48,319 bases of DNA from an uncultured Saprospiraceae bacterium. Its GTDB lineage: Bacteria > Bacteroidota > Bacteroidia > Chitinophagales > Saprospiraceae. The notes under the pieces are model-generated. The model had not been told where the DNA came from and did no database searches. It saw only the letters and a program-made list of their open reading frames with translations. The number at the start of each line of letters is the position of its first letter. Position 1 is the stretch's first letter. This document shows, in pieces, positions 15,101 through 22,432 of the stretch. The stretch covers positions 1 through 48,319 of the forward strand of contig CALLFA010000045.1 of assembly GCA_937997635.1 (NCBI GenBank), given 5' to 3'. A program made the translations under genes and the position numbers.

Positions 15101-18100
15101 TGATGTAATTTAATACTCCTCCACTAATGGAGAATGATCCCGGCGGCATCATAGACATAGGTACGATTGAGAATGTACCACCTTGTGCAGTCGTATTTGC
15201 TGCGAATAAACTCGATAATGAAATATTTTGCGAAGGAGACGCACAGAACGTACGGTCTTCTATATCTGCATTAACAGCAGGTTTGACATCGATGTTTGAC
15301 ACAAAGCTTGCTTCACATGTCGTATAGCCTACAGACAAGTTGATGGCGTGTACACCAGCACCTGCAGCCATTGGATTGAATGTAGCACAACCGGTGCCAT
15401 CATTTAATTGGGTGATGCCTGGACCACTCCAATCGATAAATTCATTTGCTTCTACAACATCTCCTGGTCTATCAAAAACACATTCAAGAGATTCGAATGT
15501 CGCTAATATATTTGTAATGTCATCTGGACAAAGTGTGAAAGACGTATCTACCTCACAAAGTAGGTCTGGAACAGTGAAAGATGGATCAAACTCTGGGAAA
15601 ATCTTGAACAACTCTTCTTCACATGATTCACACGTTTTTTGGAATGATTGGAATTCTTCAGCCCATGTTGATGGATCATTCGGATCAAAGTTAGAGTTAG
15701 CACAAATTGACGGATCAGGTAGTGCAAGTCCAAATAAACCACCCATACCTGTATCTAGCAGATTTTGACAAGATCCATCCCAAGCACCATCACAAAATGG
15801 ATCTGCTGCTATAACAGCTTGATAACAAGGATCTTCAATAAAAGCCCCATTTGCAGGAACTGTGCCAGGAGCCATAGTAGCCATACCTGGAGCTACCTGT
15901 TCGTTGAACTCAACGCACATCGATAATTCGAATTGTCCGAAAACGCCAGCACCTGGATCAAAAATAATCGTGTCTGGGTTAGAGGTGTCCAAAAATGCAC
16001 CTGTAACATCGGATCCATCGCACAAATTGGTAACAGTCCATGTTGGTGCAGGTGTATCAACTACTAGACATGCCACTGTTCCTTCAGCTATACCAAATTC
16101 ATTGCTAAGATCTACAGTTGGATTTGGTAAACCTATCTGTGGTGCGACAACCTCTGCAACACTTGTAATTGAAAAAGTAGCACATGTGCCTACCGGAATT
16201 TCATCTACAGTAAACATGCCAAATTGGCCATCTTCTGGGTTTTGCGGTGCGCCCAAGACAATTGGAGGTGTCGCAAATATTGCTGCGTGAGCAGGACTAT
16301 CACTGTACGAACCATCCGCAGCACCGTCATTATCATAATCTGCAAGTATAAACAAGGCGTCTCCTGGAACACCCAATGGACTTAAATCTCCATCACTAGT
16401 TATAGTTGCTCCAAAAGAGAATAAGAGACTAATATAGTCACCTGTAGCATTTGCACAAGGAGACTCTGGACATACTTCAAATGTCACGATGTCATCCACT
16501 GCCAATAAGAATGGATCTGTATTCCCTAAATCATTGAACATACTGCTTGTAAAAGGAGTAGGTTCTTCTGTAAAGACGGAATTACTGTAATCAGTGTTAT
16601 TTATGATTATATGAGTAGGATCTGATTCACATGATTCAGTCTGTAAGCCTATAAAATCAAGTATAGGTCTTTCGCATTCACCAGATTGGAATACTTCGCA
16701 ACCTCGGTTATCTGTCACAGTGACTGACCATTGGTTGCCTCCTGTGAAAATCAGCATTGAGCCACCATCGTCACCAGAATTAGCAACTGTGTAACTGCCA
16801 TCAGCGTCAGGATCTAAACCAGTATTTTCAAAACCACCAGTAATATTAACAGTATATGGTGCTTGTCCTCCTGTTATCGGGCCTATATCTACCATTGCGA
16901 TGTCATCATTGTTCGTACACATACAATTGGCATCAAAATCAATTGGTGGAGCTATTTCTATGACTTGAAAATCTGAAACAATACAATCGGCACCATCAAT
17001 GTTTTCTGTGACCAACGTATAACTAACAACTACAGTACCCGTTCCAACACCTTGGCTATATAAGCCACCAGGTGTTAATAAACCTGTGTCTGCATTACCA
17101 AGTCCATTGCCCAATGGATTTCCATCCATAGGATCAGTTGGATTGTCTGTTAGAATGGTTCCAGAAACATCTGTGTATTTGACAATCGCCCAATTGCCCA
17201 TAGTACCAGCAGGTAAATTCATTGGATCTACGATATCTCCATTAGAATCTGTGACAACCAAAAAGTTATTTAAATCATTGCCTGCATCGCTACAGAAAAC
17301 TTCTGGAGCATCAATAGTGACATTGAAGTTATCTAGTATGTTAATGTCTACAGTTCCAGTTCCTGAGCAGACACCATCGTTGGAGAAATCTCCATCTCCA
17401 TTTAAGTCATTGCCAAAATTGTACTGTATAGTAACAGTTGCTGGCTTGTCTTGATTTGGATCATACTGCAGTACATTTCCAAAAATATTACCTGTAAAAT
17501 CAGCTGTGGTATTCGACCCTGGATCACCAGCTGGTAATATGGTGAATACTGCATTGTCTGGTTGGCCACCTGGGACAGTAGCTTGGCAAATATAGCTGAC
17601 AGTGACAATTAAATCGTCAAACATGAAGTCATCACCAGCATCGTTAAAAGTATCTTCAAGAAAAATTGTGTAATTGCCAGGTGTCGTACAACCACCACCA
17701 GCAGCAAAACTGAGATTAATCGGTGCACCAGCATTTGGTGCATTAGGTAGACCTAGATCCATACCGCCATTAATCAAAATAGCTGTACCACACGGGTCTG
17801 TTATCGTCACTTGAATTTCACTTTGCCATGAAGCTCCAATTGTTTCGAATCCATTTATAGTGACATTTACCATAACTCCAGAGACTGCACCAGTACAGGC
17901 AAGTGGCTGACTACAACCACCTATTGTCAACGGAATTGCTCCGTCTACAGATTGTGCACCTATAGAGCAATCATTTGTTGTGTTCACAGGCATCGTTCCC
18001 AAGGACTCCTCTATTAATCCTGTCAGTGGGAAATTTCCAGATGGTGAACAACAAATTGTTATATCATCAGAGATGACAGGTTCTTCACAGAAAACAAAGA

Positions 18101-21100
18101 AGTCTTGCAAGTGTGATACTTCACATGGCACATCGCCAACGGTGTATAATACTGAAATCTCTCCTTCATCTCGTATTGGACTACCAATACCTGGACCACC
18201 TGAACCCCCAATTGCTGGGTCAAAATAACAGTAACTGTCATCCGTAGTCGGGTCTCCATCAGGGTTATTTACACAAAATACACCATCGCCAGTCCACATT
18301 CCTGTTGGATTAAAGTTAACGCCTCCACCTGAGGTGCTACAGGCAACTGTCGTTTCTGTACATGGTGTACAGGGTGTGAATTCGTCTACAACAGCATCCA
18401 CTGTAAGTACATATGTACTTTGCACTGATGGTGGATTATCATTAAATTGTTCATCAACAACGATGAGGAAAATATCTGGAAGGATGATGTCAGGCTGAAC
18501 AGCAGTGGCTATTCCTCCAGGACATACTGTACTGACATCTCCACTGATGGCACAATCATCACCCATCATATCTGTACATTCTGTAAATACTGGAGGAGGT
18601 ATAACAACACCAAAATCTGTAACATAATTAAAGGTGACAGTTTGTGTAGGATTTCCGCCAGCTCCTGCTCCCATTGCAAGAGGACTGCCTATTACATTTC
18701 CAGCTCCATCAGAAGCATAAATGGTAAATTCATTGAAATTGACACTTCCTGAAAACTCAAAGTTTAAGGACACAGTTAAATCTGTCGTCACTGCATTAGC
18801 AACAAGTTGAGATAGTGGAGATCCACCTATGGCAAATACAGTTGTTCCAGGTGGAACAGTGCCATTTGCTGCATCACCATTAACGTCGAATAAAACATCT
18901 ACTGGTGTAGAAGTAAATAAATTTGCAGGAAGATCGTTGGTCACTGCACCAGCATCACCACCACTTGTTATTGTGACATTTCCTCCCGACATACAGGCAT
19001 CAGGATCTGCTTGAGGTCCAGAACCAAATTCAATACCTAGTGTGTTCGAAATCAAAGGATCGACATCAGCGTCGCATCCAGCACTCAAAAGTATAGGCGC
19101 TTCATCACAGCATACGATAGCAGCATCCCAAATTGGATCAGCAGCTGCCGTGATGATTATTTCTAATAAAGCTCCCGCACTTTCGCAATCTGTACAAGAA
19201 GCTGGTACTGATTCTGAAATTAAGAACTGGTATGTCCCAGGAGCACCGCCCATTAAAAATGGATTTGGGTCAAAAATAGCAACCAAATTCGCCGTTAACG
19301 GACCAGCAAGTAGTGTTCCAGCTATATCTCTCACATTGAATGTTGAGCCAGCTGGAAGGCTGGATACCAAAGTTATTGGGTCTATAGTTTGGCCTTGACA
19401 GAATGTTAAAGGAGAATTAATGTCAGGAGCGTCTGGCTGAGGTGCAACTTCAAATATTGTCGGTGTCAACTCGCTTTCGCATGTTGATGCATCTCCTGCT
19501 GTAGAACAAGAACATGCCGCGAAGAACGTATTATCACCGATTTCTAAATCCACAGCTAATGTAGCCGTTGTCGGATCGAAAGGTGATCCCATACCTACTT
19601 GCATTAAATCACCATTTGCATCTTCTTGATACCAGATGACACCGTTATCAGTGAGTGCTGGGAAATTACCTGCATCAATACAATCAGTACTTGGACATGT
19701 TGCACAAGTAGCGGTAAGTCCACCTCCTGCTGCAGGTGTACCTGGTTCTGAGCACACACAATCAGGCATTGTATTTGGTGCAAGTGGAGCTTCTATTTTC
19801 TCTAATGAACAGAAATTAGAGGATACATCTATACACTCGCAGCCCATTGGGTCTGCCATATAATCTTCTATTGTCGAGCCAACACCAAGTCCATCGATAA
19901 ATGCTTGAGATGTTGGGTCTGAGCTATCAAAATTCACAGAAAATACTCTGCACAAGCCAGTGGTTGTGATCTGTGAAATATCAAAATCAACAGATGCAGC
20001 ATCCATATCGTCAATTTGTATGACTGTACCCATTGGATCTACCAATAAGTATAATGTTGCCAGTGCTGCATTGATGCCTGTTGGTGGTGTTATTATACCT
20101 GCTGTTGTGACATCAGAATCGCAAACTTGAAATAAGCAATCGCACTCAATGACTTCTAAAGTCAGTTCTTCTTCTAACATACAACCTTGAGCATCAGTAA
20201 ATTCTAAAGTGATCACATGCGTACCGACACCAGCAGCACTTGGATCAAAAACAGCATCACTTGTTCCTGCGGTTTGCGTCGTTCCAGGACCTGTGATTGT
20301 TCCTGCAGGACTGATGAATGCTGTCGGAGAACCTAAAGAGAATGGTCCAAAAGAGAAACCATCTCCATTAGAAAAATTCACAGGATTTGTGTCTCCACAA
20401 TTTGCCCCTTCCCAAGATCCTGGTACGTAAGTAAATAAAGTCGCACCTCCACATCCAGCTCCAGCATCGTCAGTGACAGTAATATCTGGCACTCCTCCTG
20501 CTACACAACTCCAACCATCTCCAAAAGTATCAAAGAATGTTATAGAGTAGGTTTCGCTGGGATCCAATCCACCTGATAGTATTACTGGTTGGGCTGCAAC
20601 ACCTCCGGAAGCAACTGTTGTCCCAGCGCTGTTTGTAATTGTCCAGGTGGTTTCACCAGGAAAGCCATCAGTATTTCCACAAATCACAAATTGTCCTAAT
20701 TCCGGCGTAATCATGCCTGCTATATCAATTGGGTCTGTATCCATAAACACACATGTTGGATCTGGCTCGCTTATACAGATTACTGTTTCGTCAGCAGACA
20801 AGCTGATTGTTGGTTGGTTCCACACACCAGTAAAAGAAGTAGAACATCCATTAGCATCTGTCACCATAATCTCGAATGGCCCATTGGCAATATCAGACAG
20901 TGTAATGGTTCCGCCATTCATCATCGTAGGAGAGGCTAGGGTGCCATTACCTGTTGTTTCGCTTACCGCAAATACAGGATTAGCAAGTGGATCATTGCCA
21001 GTAGCGGCAACGAATCCTGGATAACCACCAGCAACACTCACCGTTAATGTGCCCAAGTATGGATCTGCTCCACAAACGAGTACATCATTGGAGAATTCGA

Positions 21101-22430
21101 CACTACCGAGAACTATAAATTCTTCACAATCTGTCCCGACAACAGGTCCACATAGGGCTGTCGCTGGTCCACAATCATAATCTACAGCACTAGTCAATGT
21201 CGCTTCATCAAATAAATAGAGAGGGCAGACTAAGAAAGTGGTATTGATGTTTGTATTGGGTACACCGCCGATTTCTCCCCATCCAATAGGTGGTACACAA
21301 GGAGGGGTGTCGAATGAGAAGGTTACATTTTGCATCAACATACCTGGATCATTTGCAGGACCACTACCTAAAGACGCACCAGCGAAATTTGGATCTGCAC
21401 ATGGGTCACCTCCATTGGGTGTGTCGGTGTATACTAGATAAGCAACTCCCGGAGTCCCAGCAAGACCACAAGGATCAGCAGGCATATCTTCGAAATCATC
21501 GTTTGTCATTACGGTAAGAATATCATCTCCTTGACCAAGTGAACATATTATATTGGGTGAAGTAATCGAGACGGTACCAGGATCGGCATCACAGCCTGCT
21601 GGTGAGCAAGGCATTGGTGACAAGAAATCGGTAAAATCTATTGTACAAGTTCCCATGCCATCGCCGATAACGACAACACCAGGATTGTTCATACCATCGG
21701 CTGGTAGATCAATGGTGTAGGTTACAGCTCCGCCAGTTGTTGTATTTGTATTCGTACTTGTCATGGCCGCACCATCTAATGTGACAGCAGTAGAACTGGC
21801 ATCTGAAAAATCAACTGTCAATGTAACAGTATATATATCATCAGTGGTATCAGTTGTGTTCATACCCATGCAAGCTCCTATATCAAGCATAGGAGTACCA
21901 ACGATGGAACATTCTGGAGGGTCGCAAGTGATGATACCGCCATCCAATGATGTAGCATTCACGCTAATTTCTCCCATATCATCTCCAAAGTTACTAAGAA
22001 GTATGAGATAGTATTCATTAGCACCTGCACCCATGACAGATAATGTACCTCCATTGGCCGGAGAAAAATCACAACTTACTTCATTGGCAGTCGATATCAT
22101 TGTACATCCGGCCACTGGGTCTGTAAAAGGACCCCATGCCGCAAAATCAATGTCACTTCCTGGACTTATCATGACATCAAGCGAAATGTTACCAGGCTGA
22201 TCGGTTAGCGCCCAAAACCATGTTTCATTTAAAGTTGCTAATAAACAATTTGAATTGTCTGATGTGGTAGTAGTTCCACCTCCAGTAATTGCCATAGGCA
22301 GCGGCGGTACCAAAGAACCACATATTTGTGTTGCTTCCACACAAGTAGCCCCTTGTGCAGACATTGAAAGAGACCATAGGCTGAAACAGCAAATGGTAGC
22401 TAAAGTGTGTATATAGTTAATTCGTCTCAT
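39..22430 (-). CDS. Giant secreted multidomain adhesin-like protein, T9SS type A sorted (7463 aa)
   Basis: One unbroken frame of 22.4 kb. Residues 1-26 are a signal peptide ending SMSAQG. An N-terminal beta-domain (about 30-155) follows, then thousands of residues of Cys-rich Ig-like modules. Residues about 3910-4790 hold two copies of a three-part supermodule. Residues about 4850-5490 hold tandem ~91-aa modules with an LTLDCGD core, and HYR-like modules (TAPVLTIP type) run to about 7050. The C-terminus carries a carboxypeptidase-regulatory-like domain (~7056-7115), a dockerin (~7117-7180, with TTADLIAIQRHIVG and DVNNDERVSVLDVVVLR), a cohesin-like domain (~7247-7370), and a T9SS type A domain (last ~86 residues, NDPNPF motif, ending MIAIQ). 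The protein is expected to cross the outer membrane by T9SS and be anchored or released at the surface. The ATG lies 2 bases after the stop of the preceding gene, suggesting translational coupling. No enzymatic domain was recognised; an adhesion or matrix role is inferred. Confidence 0.93.
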   Translation of the reverse strand: MRRINYIHTLATICCFSLWSLSMSAQGATCVEATQICGSLVPPLPMAITGGGTTTTSDNSNCLLATLNETWFWALTDQPGNISLDVMISPGSDIDFAAWGPFTDPVAGCTMISTANEVSCDFSPANGGTLSVMGAGANEYYLILLSNFGDDMGEISVNATSLDGGIITCDPPECSIVGTPMLDIGACMGMNTTDTTDDIYTVTLTVDFSDASSTAVTLDGAAMTSTNTNTTTGGAVTYTIDLPADGMNNPGVVVIGDGMGTCTIDFTDFLSPMPCSPAGCDADPGTVSITSPNIICSLGQGDDILTVMTNDDFEDMPADPCGLAGTPGVAYLVYTDTPNGGDPCADPNFAGASLGSGPANDPGMLMQNVTFSFDTPPCVPPIGWGEIGGVPNTNINTTFLVCPLYLFDEATLTSAVDYDCGPATALCGPVVGTDCEEFIVLGSVEFSNDVLVCGADPYLGTLTVSVAGGYPGFVAATGNDPLANPVFAVSETTGNGTLASPTMMNGGTITLSDIANGPFEIMVTDANGCSTSFTGVWNQPTISLSADETVICISEPDPTCVFMDTDPIDIAGMITPELGQFVICGNTDGFPGETTWTITNSAGTTVASGGVAAQPVILSGGLDPSETYSITFFDTFGDGWSCVAGGVPDITVTDDAGAGCGGATLFTYVPGSWEGANCGDTNPVNFSNGDGFSFGPFSLGSPTAFISPAGTITGPGTTQTAGTSDAVFDPSAAGVGTHVITLEFTDAQGCMLEEELTLEVIECDCLFQVCDSDVTTAGIITPPTGINAALATLYLLVDPMGTVIQIDDMDAASVDFDISQITTTGLCRVFSVNFDSSDPTSQAFIDGLGVGSTIEDYMADPMGCECIDVSSNFCSLEKIEAPLAPNTMPDCVCSEPGTPAAGGGLTATCATCPSTDCIDAGNFPALTDNGVIWYQEDANGDLMQVGMGSPFDPTTATLAVDLEIGDNTFFAACSCSTAGDASTCESELTPTIFEVAPQPDAPDINSPLTFCQGQTIDPITLVSSLPAGSTFNVRDIAGTLLAGPLTANLVAIFDPNPFLMGGAPGTYQFLISESVPASCTDCESAGALLEIIITAAADPIWDAAIVCCDEAPILLSAGCDADVDPLISNTLGIEFGSGPQADPDACMSGGNVTITSGGDAGAVTNDLPANLFTSTPVDVLFDVNGDAANGTVPPGTTVFAIGGSPLSQLVANAVTTDLTVSLNFEFSGSVNFNEFTIYASDGAGNVIGSPLAMGAGAGGNPTQTVTFNYVTDFGVVIPPPVFTECTDMMGDDCAISGDVSTVCPGGIATAVQPDIILPDIFLIVVDEQFNDNPPSVQSTYVLTVDAVVDEFTPCTPCTETTVACSTSGGGVNFNPTGMWTGDGVFCVNNPDGDPTTDDSYCYFDPAIGGSGGPGIGSPIRDEGEISVLYTVGDVPCEVSHLQDFFVFCEEPVISDDITICCSPSGNFPLTGLIEESLGTMPVNTTNDCSIGAQSVDGAIPLTIGGCSQPLACTGAVSGVMVNVTINGFETIGASWQSEIQVTITDPCGTAILINGGMDLGLPNAPNAGAPINLSFAAGGGCTTPGNYTIFLEDTFNDAGDDFMFDDLIVTVSYICQATVPGGQPDNAVFTILPAGDPGSNTTADFTGNIFGNVLQYDPNQDKPATVTIQYNFGNDLNGDGDFSNDGVCSGTGTVDINILDNFNVTIDAPEVFCSDAGNDLNNFLVVTDSNGDIVDPMNLPAGTMGNWAIVKYTDVSGTILTDNPTDPMDGNPLGNGLGNADTGLLTPGGLYSQGVGTGTVVVSYTLVTENIDGADCIVSDFQVIEIAPPIDFDANCMCTNNDDIAMVDIGPITGGQAPYTVNITGGFENTGLDPDADGSYTVANSGDDGGSMLIFTGGNQWSVTVTDNRGCEVFQSGECERPILDFIGLQTESCESDPTHIIINNTDYSNSVFTEEPTPFTSSMFNDLGNTDPFLLAVDDIVTFEVCPESPCANATGDYISLLFSFGATITSDGDLSPLGVPGDALFILADYDNDGAADGSYSDSPAHAAIFATPPIVLGAPQNPEDGQFGMFTVDEIPVGTCATFSITSVAEVVAPQIGLPNPTVDLSNEFGIAEGTVACLVVDTPAPTWTVTNLCDGSDVTGAFLDTSNPDTIIFDPGAGVFGQFELSMCVEFNEQVAPGMATMAPGTVPANGAFIEDPCYQAVIAADPFCDGAWDGSCQNLLDTGMGGLFGLALPDPSICANSNFDPNDPSTWAEEFQSFQKTCESCEEELFKIFPEFDPSFTVPDLLCEVDTSFTLCPDDITNILATFESLECVFDRPGDVVEANEFIDWSGPGITQLNDGTGCATFNPMAAGAGVHAINLSVGYTTCEASFVSNIDVKPAVNADIEDRTFCASPSQNISLSSLFAANTTAQGGTFSIVPMSMMPPGSFSISGGVLNYINDPDLFPLSVMIQYEVGDITCCDGGCTPDVGDDCYGVDVATVTIIGGNEAFLDLPEDDFCSDEDKVELFKHTSIASVDLTGLTVDMDGVLEPGEVAFSVVAVNGSNAASALFVDVDGDGVFTPGIDFDYTGVIDFSMCAAGDDPANGPSTKPFDPMCAMLNFAGIPKEVTLTIRLEYFNGTDTDGDGTVSPLEGCLSLAEDNIWVKPSGNATLVEDAVCMGTGTCGGPNSINLSSLYVPGVTTSCGSFSISCPDDPRLGQGADPNDTNGNGVFDVDDANYPCYDYSHLIVGLNPHIATKLYVSYTTGDPACFVDTQTSVVELCPQQTGFGIVDEIIECTEGQPLNLDFIAFDAMTTPGGTWFGPYMISSVPTDFSTETPVAMPSMIDVLTIPVGQPTTFVYLLEGTGSCAGICPATTSLLTITVNEDLTQAERCHFFGNGEDFGDGAGAVAQLEDGYCSTDVDETALLLRRVCPETIVVGDVEASGGCDVNTNFVQDFYDIDGDGSADIFNNIELTMTVAAQGTVFPNATINDEWFIQLIYFNQDDDAIDPGTPTGPGLPGPDISPTDCATGDIDDPTDLDGGDHAGFIFSGSGLPFHSANIPGAGDYIILNNDCPTDNSGMTNPSACGNIMPSLIRAGELATAYNPFVSNGGAPMTLATLGTPDCTGGPTPDDYFILEFSATDIYALYDDGDDSNGDGKKDFLAAFFGNNCNGASEFVWAFGAMTNPEETDIHMVMSGMEIYNYKEDVAAINANYQCNGVCDEPQDLGFTLSWVDQLCEDPDSPVDPSTLPAWVTPEMLMDVITIEVEAGSNPGFNDCYDVLLDLSQLVPPACDLTTYEWEICHEIEVCELGCEVNDNIAATVPWVPEFNGGNGVIAISPDGTEIFVEGHFEFDPTVGPPYPLTTFCWTPTVDTRISFLWDASNLDLNPPVPPSQDVTSGYILGGQQVVLASSNTFPNQAPAAVNIPAGTEFCFYADGGPANYTFGINVIDIFADESLVVENPAVYTYCKTFTTEREHVPNSEVACEADFDNFLQLGCIDSGKLYFDECKLYNFFEPFTITNDLGFPSDGDTDPGDDIICDVFGCDQTAPSDPDAALGFWSIPQPFMDYVVQNGSEFAVLPGIWDAYEAGELGDGTPYNVDFTPEEFPSFNDFGLDNPNCDYPTSENSDKQLIIPVEYKLKACKDCESEKLYRYLHITRTPEVELAINDSPGICTAEKTVICLEEDCEFPNCTFDLILTNESRVELVAADGVLDNMITGIPALPNDCDPDNCAGLAPALAPGIMLIEDCGNGNPGIEIDWALLTSSGFLTEELFGDFNLELIVYCGVGECDADGDGVVESAYCSAADDQDLFFLGEADAEIMDYSACQVDVNLTNHFIAGPDGTTTGGNFYIYDGDKADITINDTNGDGVISGDEVDITNGFTAASITLITGDVHTFVATFPTQDYVILYAVGATTSCQSYGCGILTITPSDGNIAAWAFATNPICNDDGIIDLDALLLPGAVPNGIFTGIGVGFDPGPDGVLEDDPFTILDESADNGAHPDYVFDPSTVEFNGEKSIAITICYDVSEGDGCEASQCNTLTIFNDATIASDFANNATTLECQDPNNGNGFIDIFDLSALLTPDSDQDGEWTIVTAPAPGPNGSGPAIFNGQLTGLPGCYELSYTVSCFEGADGACADTQTFWLRLAEQADPAFDLAEEVCWDGVAGSLTLSTLYNGATFGTNGTIVDSWTVTTVSGAGPVPTFSDAMAQEPSITIQGAGVFEICLTEEVTYPACGPMPAFDDDDCEVTVCHILDVTDTANEIIADWDPFGPVCADSPIVDLDQLVNGDINGVFSGAGVSTAPSGHPDYEFDPSAIEFNGEEFLDVAICYTVGNDTDNSDGSAGNFRVRTPTISDGAATWDFPTAGIQAGDQSIFFDPGSGDLIFSQGWFFALNGGLSQPLPSPNPADFTTTANSVTAIIRNIGGVAGLDAIFSISITENGPLDVEVAQILQVQNGTASPVDVSLFHYLDIDKSGTANSGEIFLEDQCNFITQITDTDLPNQPCFYSVNGAASWQVTAFPTLRNALNAGLTNLNNTGLPLNGDHTQAYEFSSTINPGESAAGQTLINTTNPPEPATLDPSTGQCGFPSIDMPTVMGNGSGSGCDAVECHNIRVYAPVDATLEDLAFDCTIAPSGNISLDALFTDDTTPGGTFSGDGVVGNTLQYNEAGCYQITYTVAPFDGATGACMATATAYILIPEEPQPSFDIQDQVCYSAGDDPLTHVFSPLVNSPSYDSDPANVVTTWAITSGPATVAANGDVTVTGTGVVEVCMTETITTPGCPGLDDVICEETFCVQIQVNDGTAQDASFMIADQDLCPGATVTLTPAVDGGLFTGPGVMDDGLGTGATVVVPDNCEDVEVTYTLNDPNGCTSSFTATIFADRIDPTFITEPADETVECGPDNAMQLADWLAINAGAVPDDNCDWAISSELVNTISGCGGTSESVYAFTVTDACENTVTALASFIIEDTTDPEIATIADLTLDCTNISETTDPTLLIEDWLNTNFAASDICGDVTVDHDYNPATLNICMASTTTVTWTATDECGLTNTATADLIIIPDSEAPTFDFAPADLTLDCGDISETTAVTISGWLDSAMASDNCDSDVVLTHDYTETSLDVCAGGSVVVTWTAVDACNNATTHQATLTVTPDTEAPSLSVPAPITLDCTTISETSSPAAIIDAWLAEASATDVCDTDVVLTHDFDGTTLDVCAGVLTTIRVTWTATDACNNATVLSSTITVDPDTEAPTFDFAPTDLTLDCGDISETTTVTISGWLDSAMASDDCDSDVVLTHDYTETSLDVCAGGSVLVTWTAVDACDNATTHQATLTVTPDTEAPVFTFGPANLTLDCGDINETTALTISGWLDSARAEDVCDTDVSLTHNFTEESLNVCTAAGSPFTVTWTAIDACGNTATHTAILTITPDTAPPMLTVPDPIEITCAGISSTDDPAALVAAFLTTATATDICDTDPVLTHDYDGSLIDVCVGEVITVNFTATDACGNATTLASTITITPDVTAPDLPMPLNQLGGTDFFTCEGDITFNHPLPTDECDIVIYTFTVTDPDGTQNGPFDLLQILSTGNFGVEYGFQEGISEVSYYVEDACGNSSTDSFTVGIGDEITPYFADCPPMIMVGNDPDQCSAFVNWDVPIAFDNCDNPDGNGAAQDEITVTQISGPLPGTELEIGTHTVVYQAVDDDGNSATCEFDVIVKDTECPEFITTLPGDQTVECDAVPVAFEVIPQWHTSDNCTDAPDVIVEFVEVRTDGNCEFNYELKRTWTITDEAGNSCSHNQKIVVTDTTAPVLTIPQDATIESCPVAFDTVQVPKVIVVDTVEQLLQIGDDWVLTQVVEKLDTFDLVITPIFIDPTDGFEATATDNCSAEDDIVITVREETEFICKGIKSAIVLRIYEAIDQCGNIARDTQTVEVLDPNPPVLSVLEEVTVSLGADGKVDLQRDDVVVSLFDACFGDDSELTVEIVPNFFNCSDIGQHTVLVGATDPCNNMTAYEEVIVNIVDIIAPSITCPSGGPIDINIDATNCDGTFGRILDIVDGNDCDVTIFTDPPLDAGIDVTTDEITVYAVDASGNASSCVVDVNITITNPIDFDVTLSCNDQINVSLNGECWLELEPDMLLEGDPQVCTELLCIEVSDSEGNDHLNFFDETDIGEVFTARVVDCNGSGNSCWVEVRLEEKQIPQIVFPADTSLLCVEPTDTSYFKLDVPQILNCEPVISLEFEDEYVEFDRCSNPRATITRKWTVTDDEGNSEEAIQTINILPFANEHVIFPEDITVEDPIDCRLVTETIDDIENNVLDPTSKLHPDSTGLPNIFGLPLETNSGLCLFSMGYEDRVLEICAGSYQILRKWEINDVCSPFAEGVNPVSHTQVITVFDDRGPVLEEEFVPVNDTLSFEPWTCTFNGLLPVPGGDIETCGDIFFSAYVTGGGFIETSGTVQGGDLEIMASDFQEGDHWVTYVYEDGCNNISLYKFVVTIVDQVAPVAVCQNDINVSVSTDGLASISASDIDAGSSDAGCGPVTTCIVRQIDFDAGFIGIIDGYKAYVAANSCQIDGEFRDTTFDDKFEEILNIDIIPFVLCKEELKICCDDLGIQSIVLDVTDNVGLSSTCHAEINIEDKSADVLVCAPHEISCTADQNTDLLPAAGISTICGDELPLLFTDTNEFIDDCGDGQIFRIWYLDDNDNGELDEGETSCNQLVTVTNPTQFDPFTIKWPKHYTGEVLPGTNIECDPDDEIVEQDINVSMGDVFSCAATDPGDVPLWCNTSCGLVGMSAEIDTVTAGDACLKLVKRWTVIDWCYWEANGGSPGDDSNDTDNDVFEPVEDWAQGVCDSCPESVSDDPVYFRYVDVDIDGYYTFDQVIQVVDDTAPTVTADDVLVSTSGGASSKDDDTPCTGTGIVTATASDACGDDNITGELLSWTISYNNGVSTTVTTAEGTEVSIDTEAGSPGDEHTVSFTVTDGCGNSSSTSSSITFGDDKNPVPLCIAGVTTAFIAETGTVDVWAADFDLGSFDNCTDVSFTAIRSGGDPDSAQANITFACEDLESFYELDIWVTDENGNRDFCTVSVLVSGSCDFEPGSSAIIAGRLFTEEGEMVDQAEVTIQSPSLSEYPISMITSQNGEYAFPSNPVLSDYSVNVLRDGDYLNGVTTADLIAIQRHIVGQRVFDSPYKVIAADVNNDERVSVLDVVVLRNVILGISRRFANNTSWRFVDEKQEFADILQPWPFTEVLAYDMLTTDHTDENFIAVKIGDLNTSVAANSAAIESLTRSNRQLDFAIQDLDVEKDELIRIDISANEVNQLTGFQFTLEHPGLAYKGIESGEIDMSDFNVGVHKQAITASWESLEVVETEGTLFTIVFEAVTPVRLSDELNITSRITKAEVYTTETDIYDLGLNVDQGSSSITLEQNDPNPFAEQTEITFSLPKADAAVLTIFNVDGKTLKQIKGDFAKGTNKVLLKRDDLDVSSGVLYYQLKVDDVVITKKMIAIQ
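5950..7880 (-). repeat. Tandem ~91-residue HYR/Ig-like repeats inside the giant gene
   Basis: About seven consecutive modules of roughly 275 bp. Each begins with a D(T/S)EAP-like linker, then a (D)LTLDC(G)D strand, an ISGWLDS/A helix, the C-D-x-D-V-x-LTHDY strand and a VTWTA-x-DAC-x-N closing strand. Two of them (6496-6763 and 7039-7306) are nearly identical in DNA and 543 bp apart, so the most recent duplication copied a two-module unit. Each module has conserved cysteines, consistent with disulfide-locked extracellular domains. Confidence 0.85.
8060..10700 (-). repeat. Duplicated three-part supermodule in the giant gene, second copy interrupted
   Basis: The order of motifs is repeated twice. 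First is a G-x-F-x-G-x-GV / FNGE / (A/T)ICY segment. Second is a GCY(E/Q)(L/I)(S/T)YTV segment with a GACA-x-T motif. Third is a (F/V)E(I/V)C(L/M)TE segment with a VCH or FCV closing strand. The first copy is near 10700-9730 and the second near 9700-8060. The second copy is longer because a separate ~265-residue domain sits inside its first segment (about 8680-9495). Confidence 0.7.
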
Positions 22431-22432
22431 TA

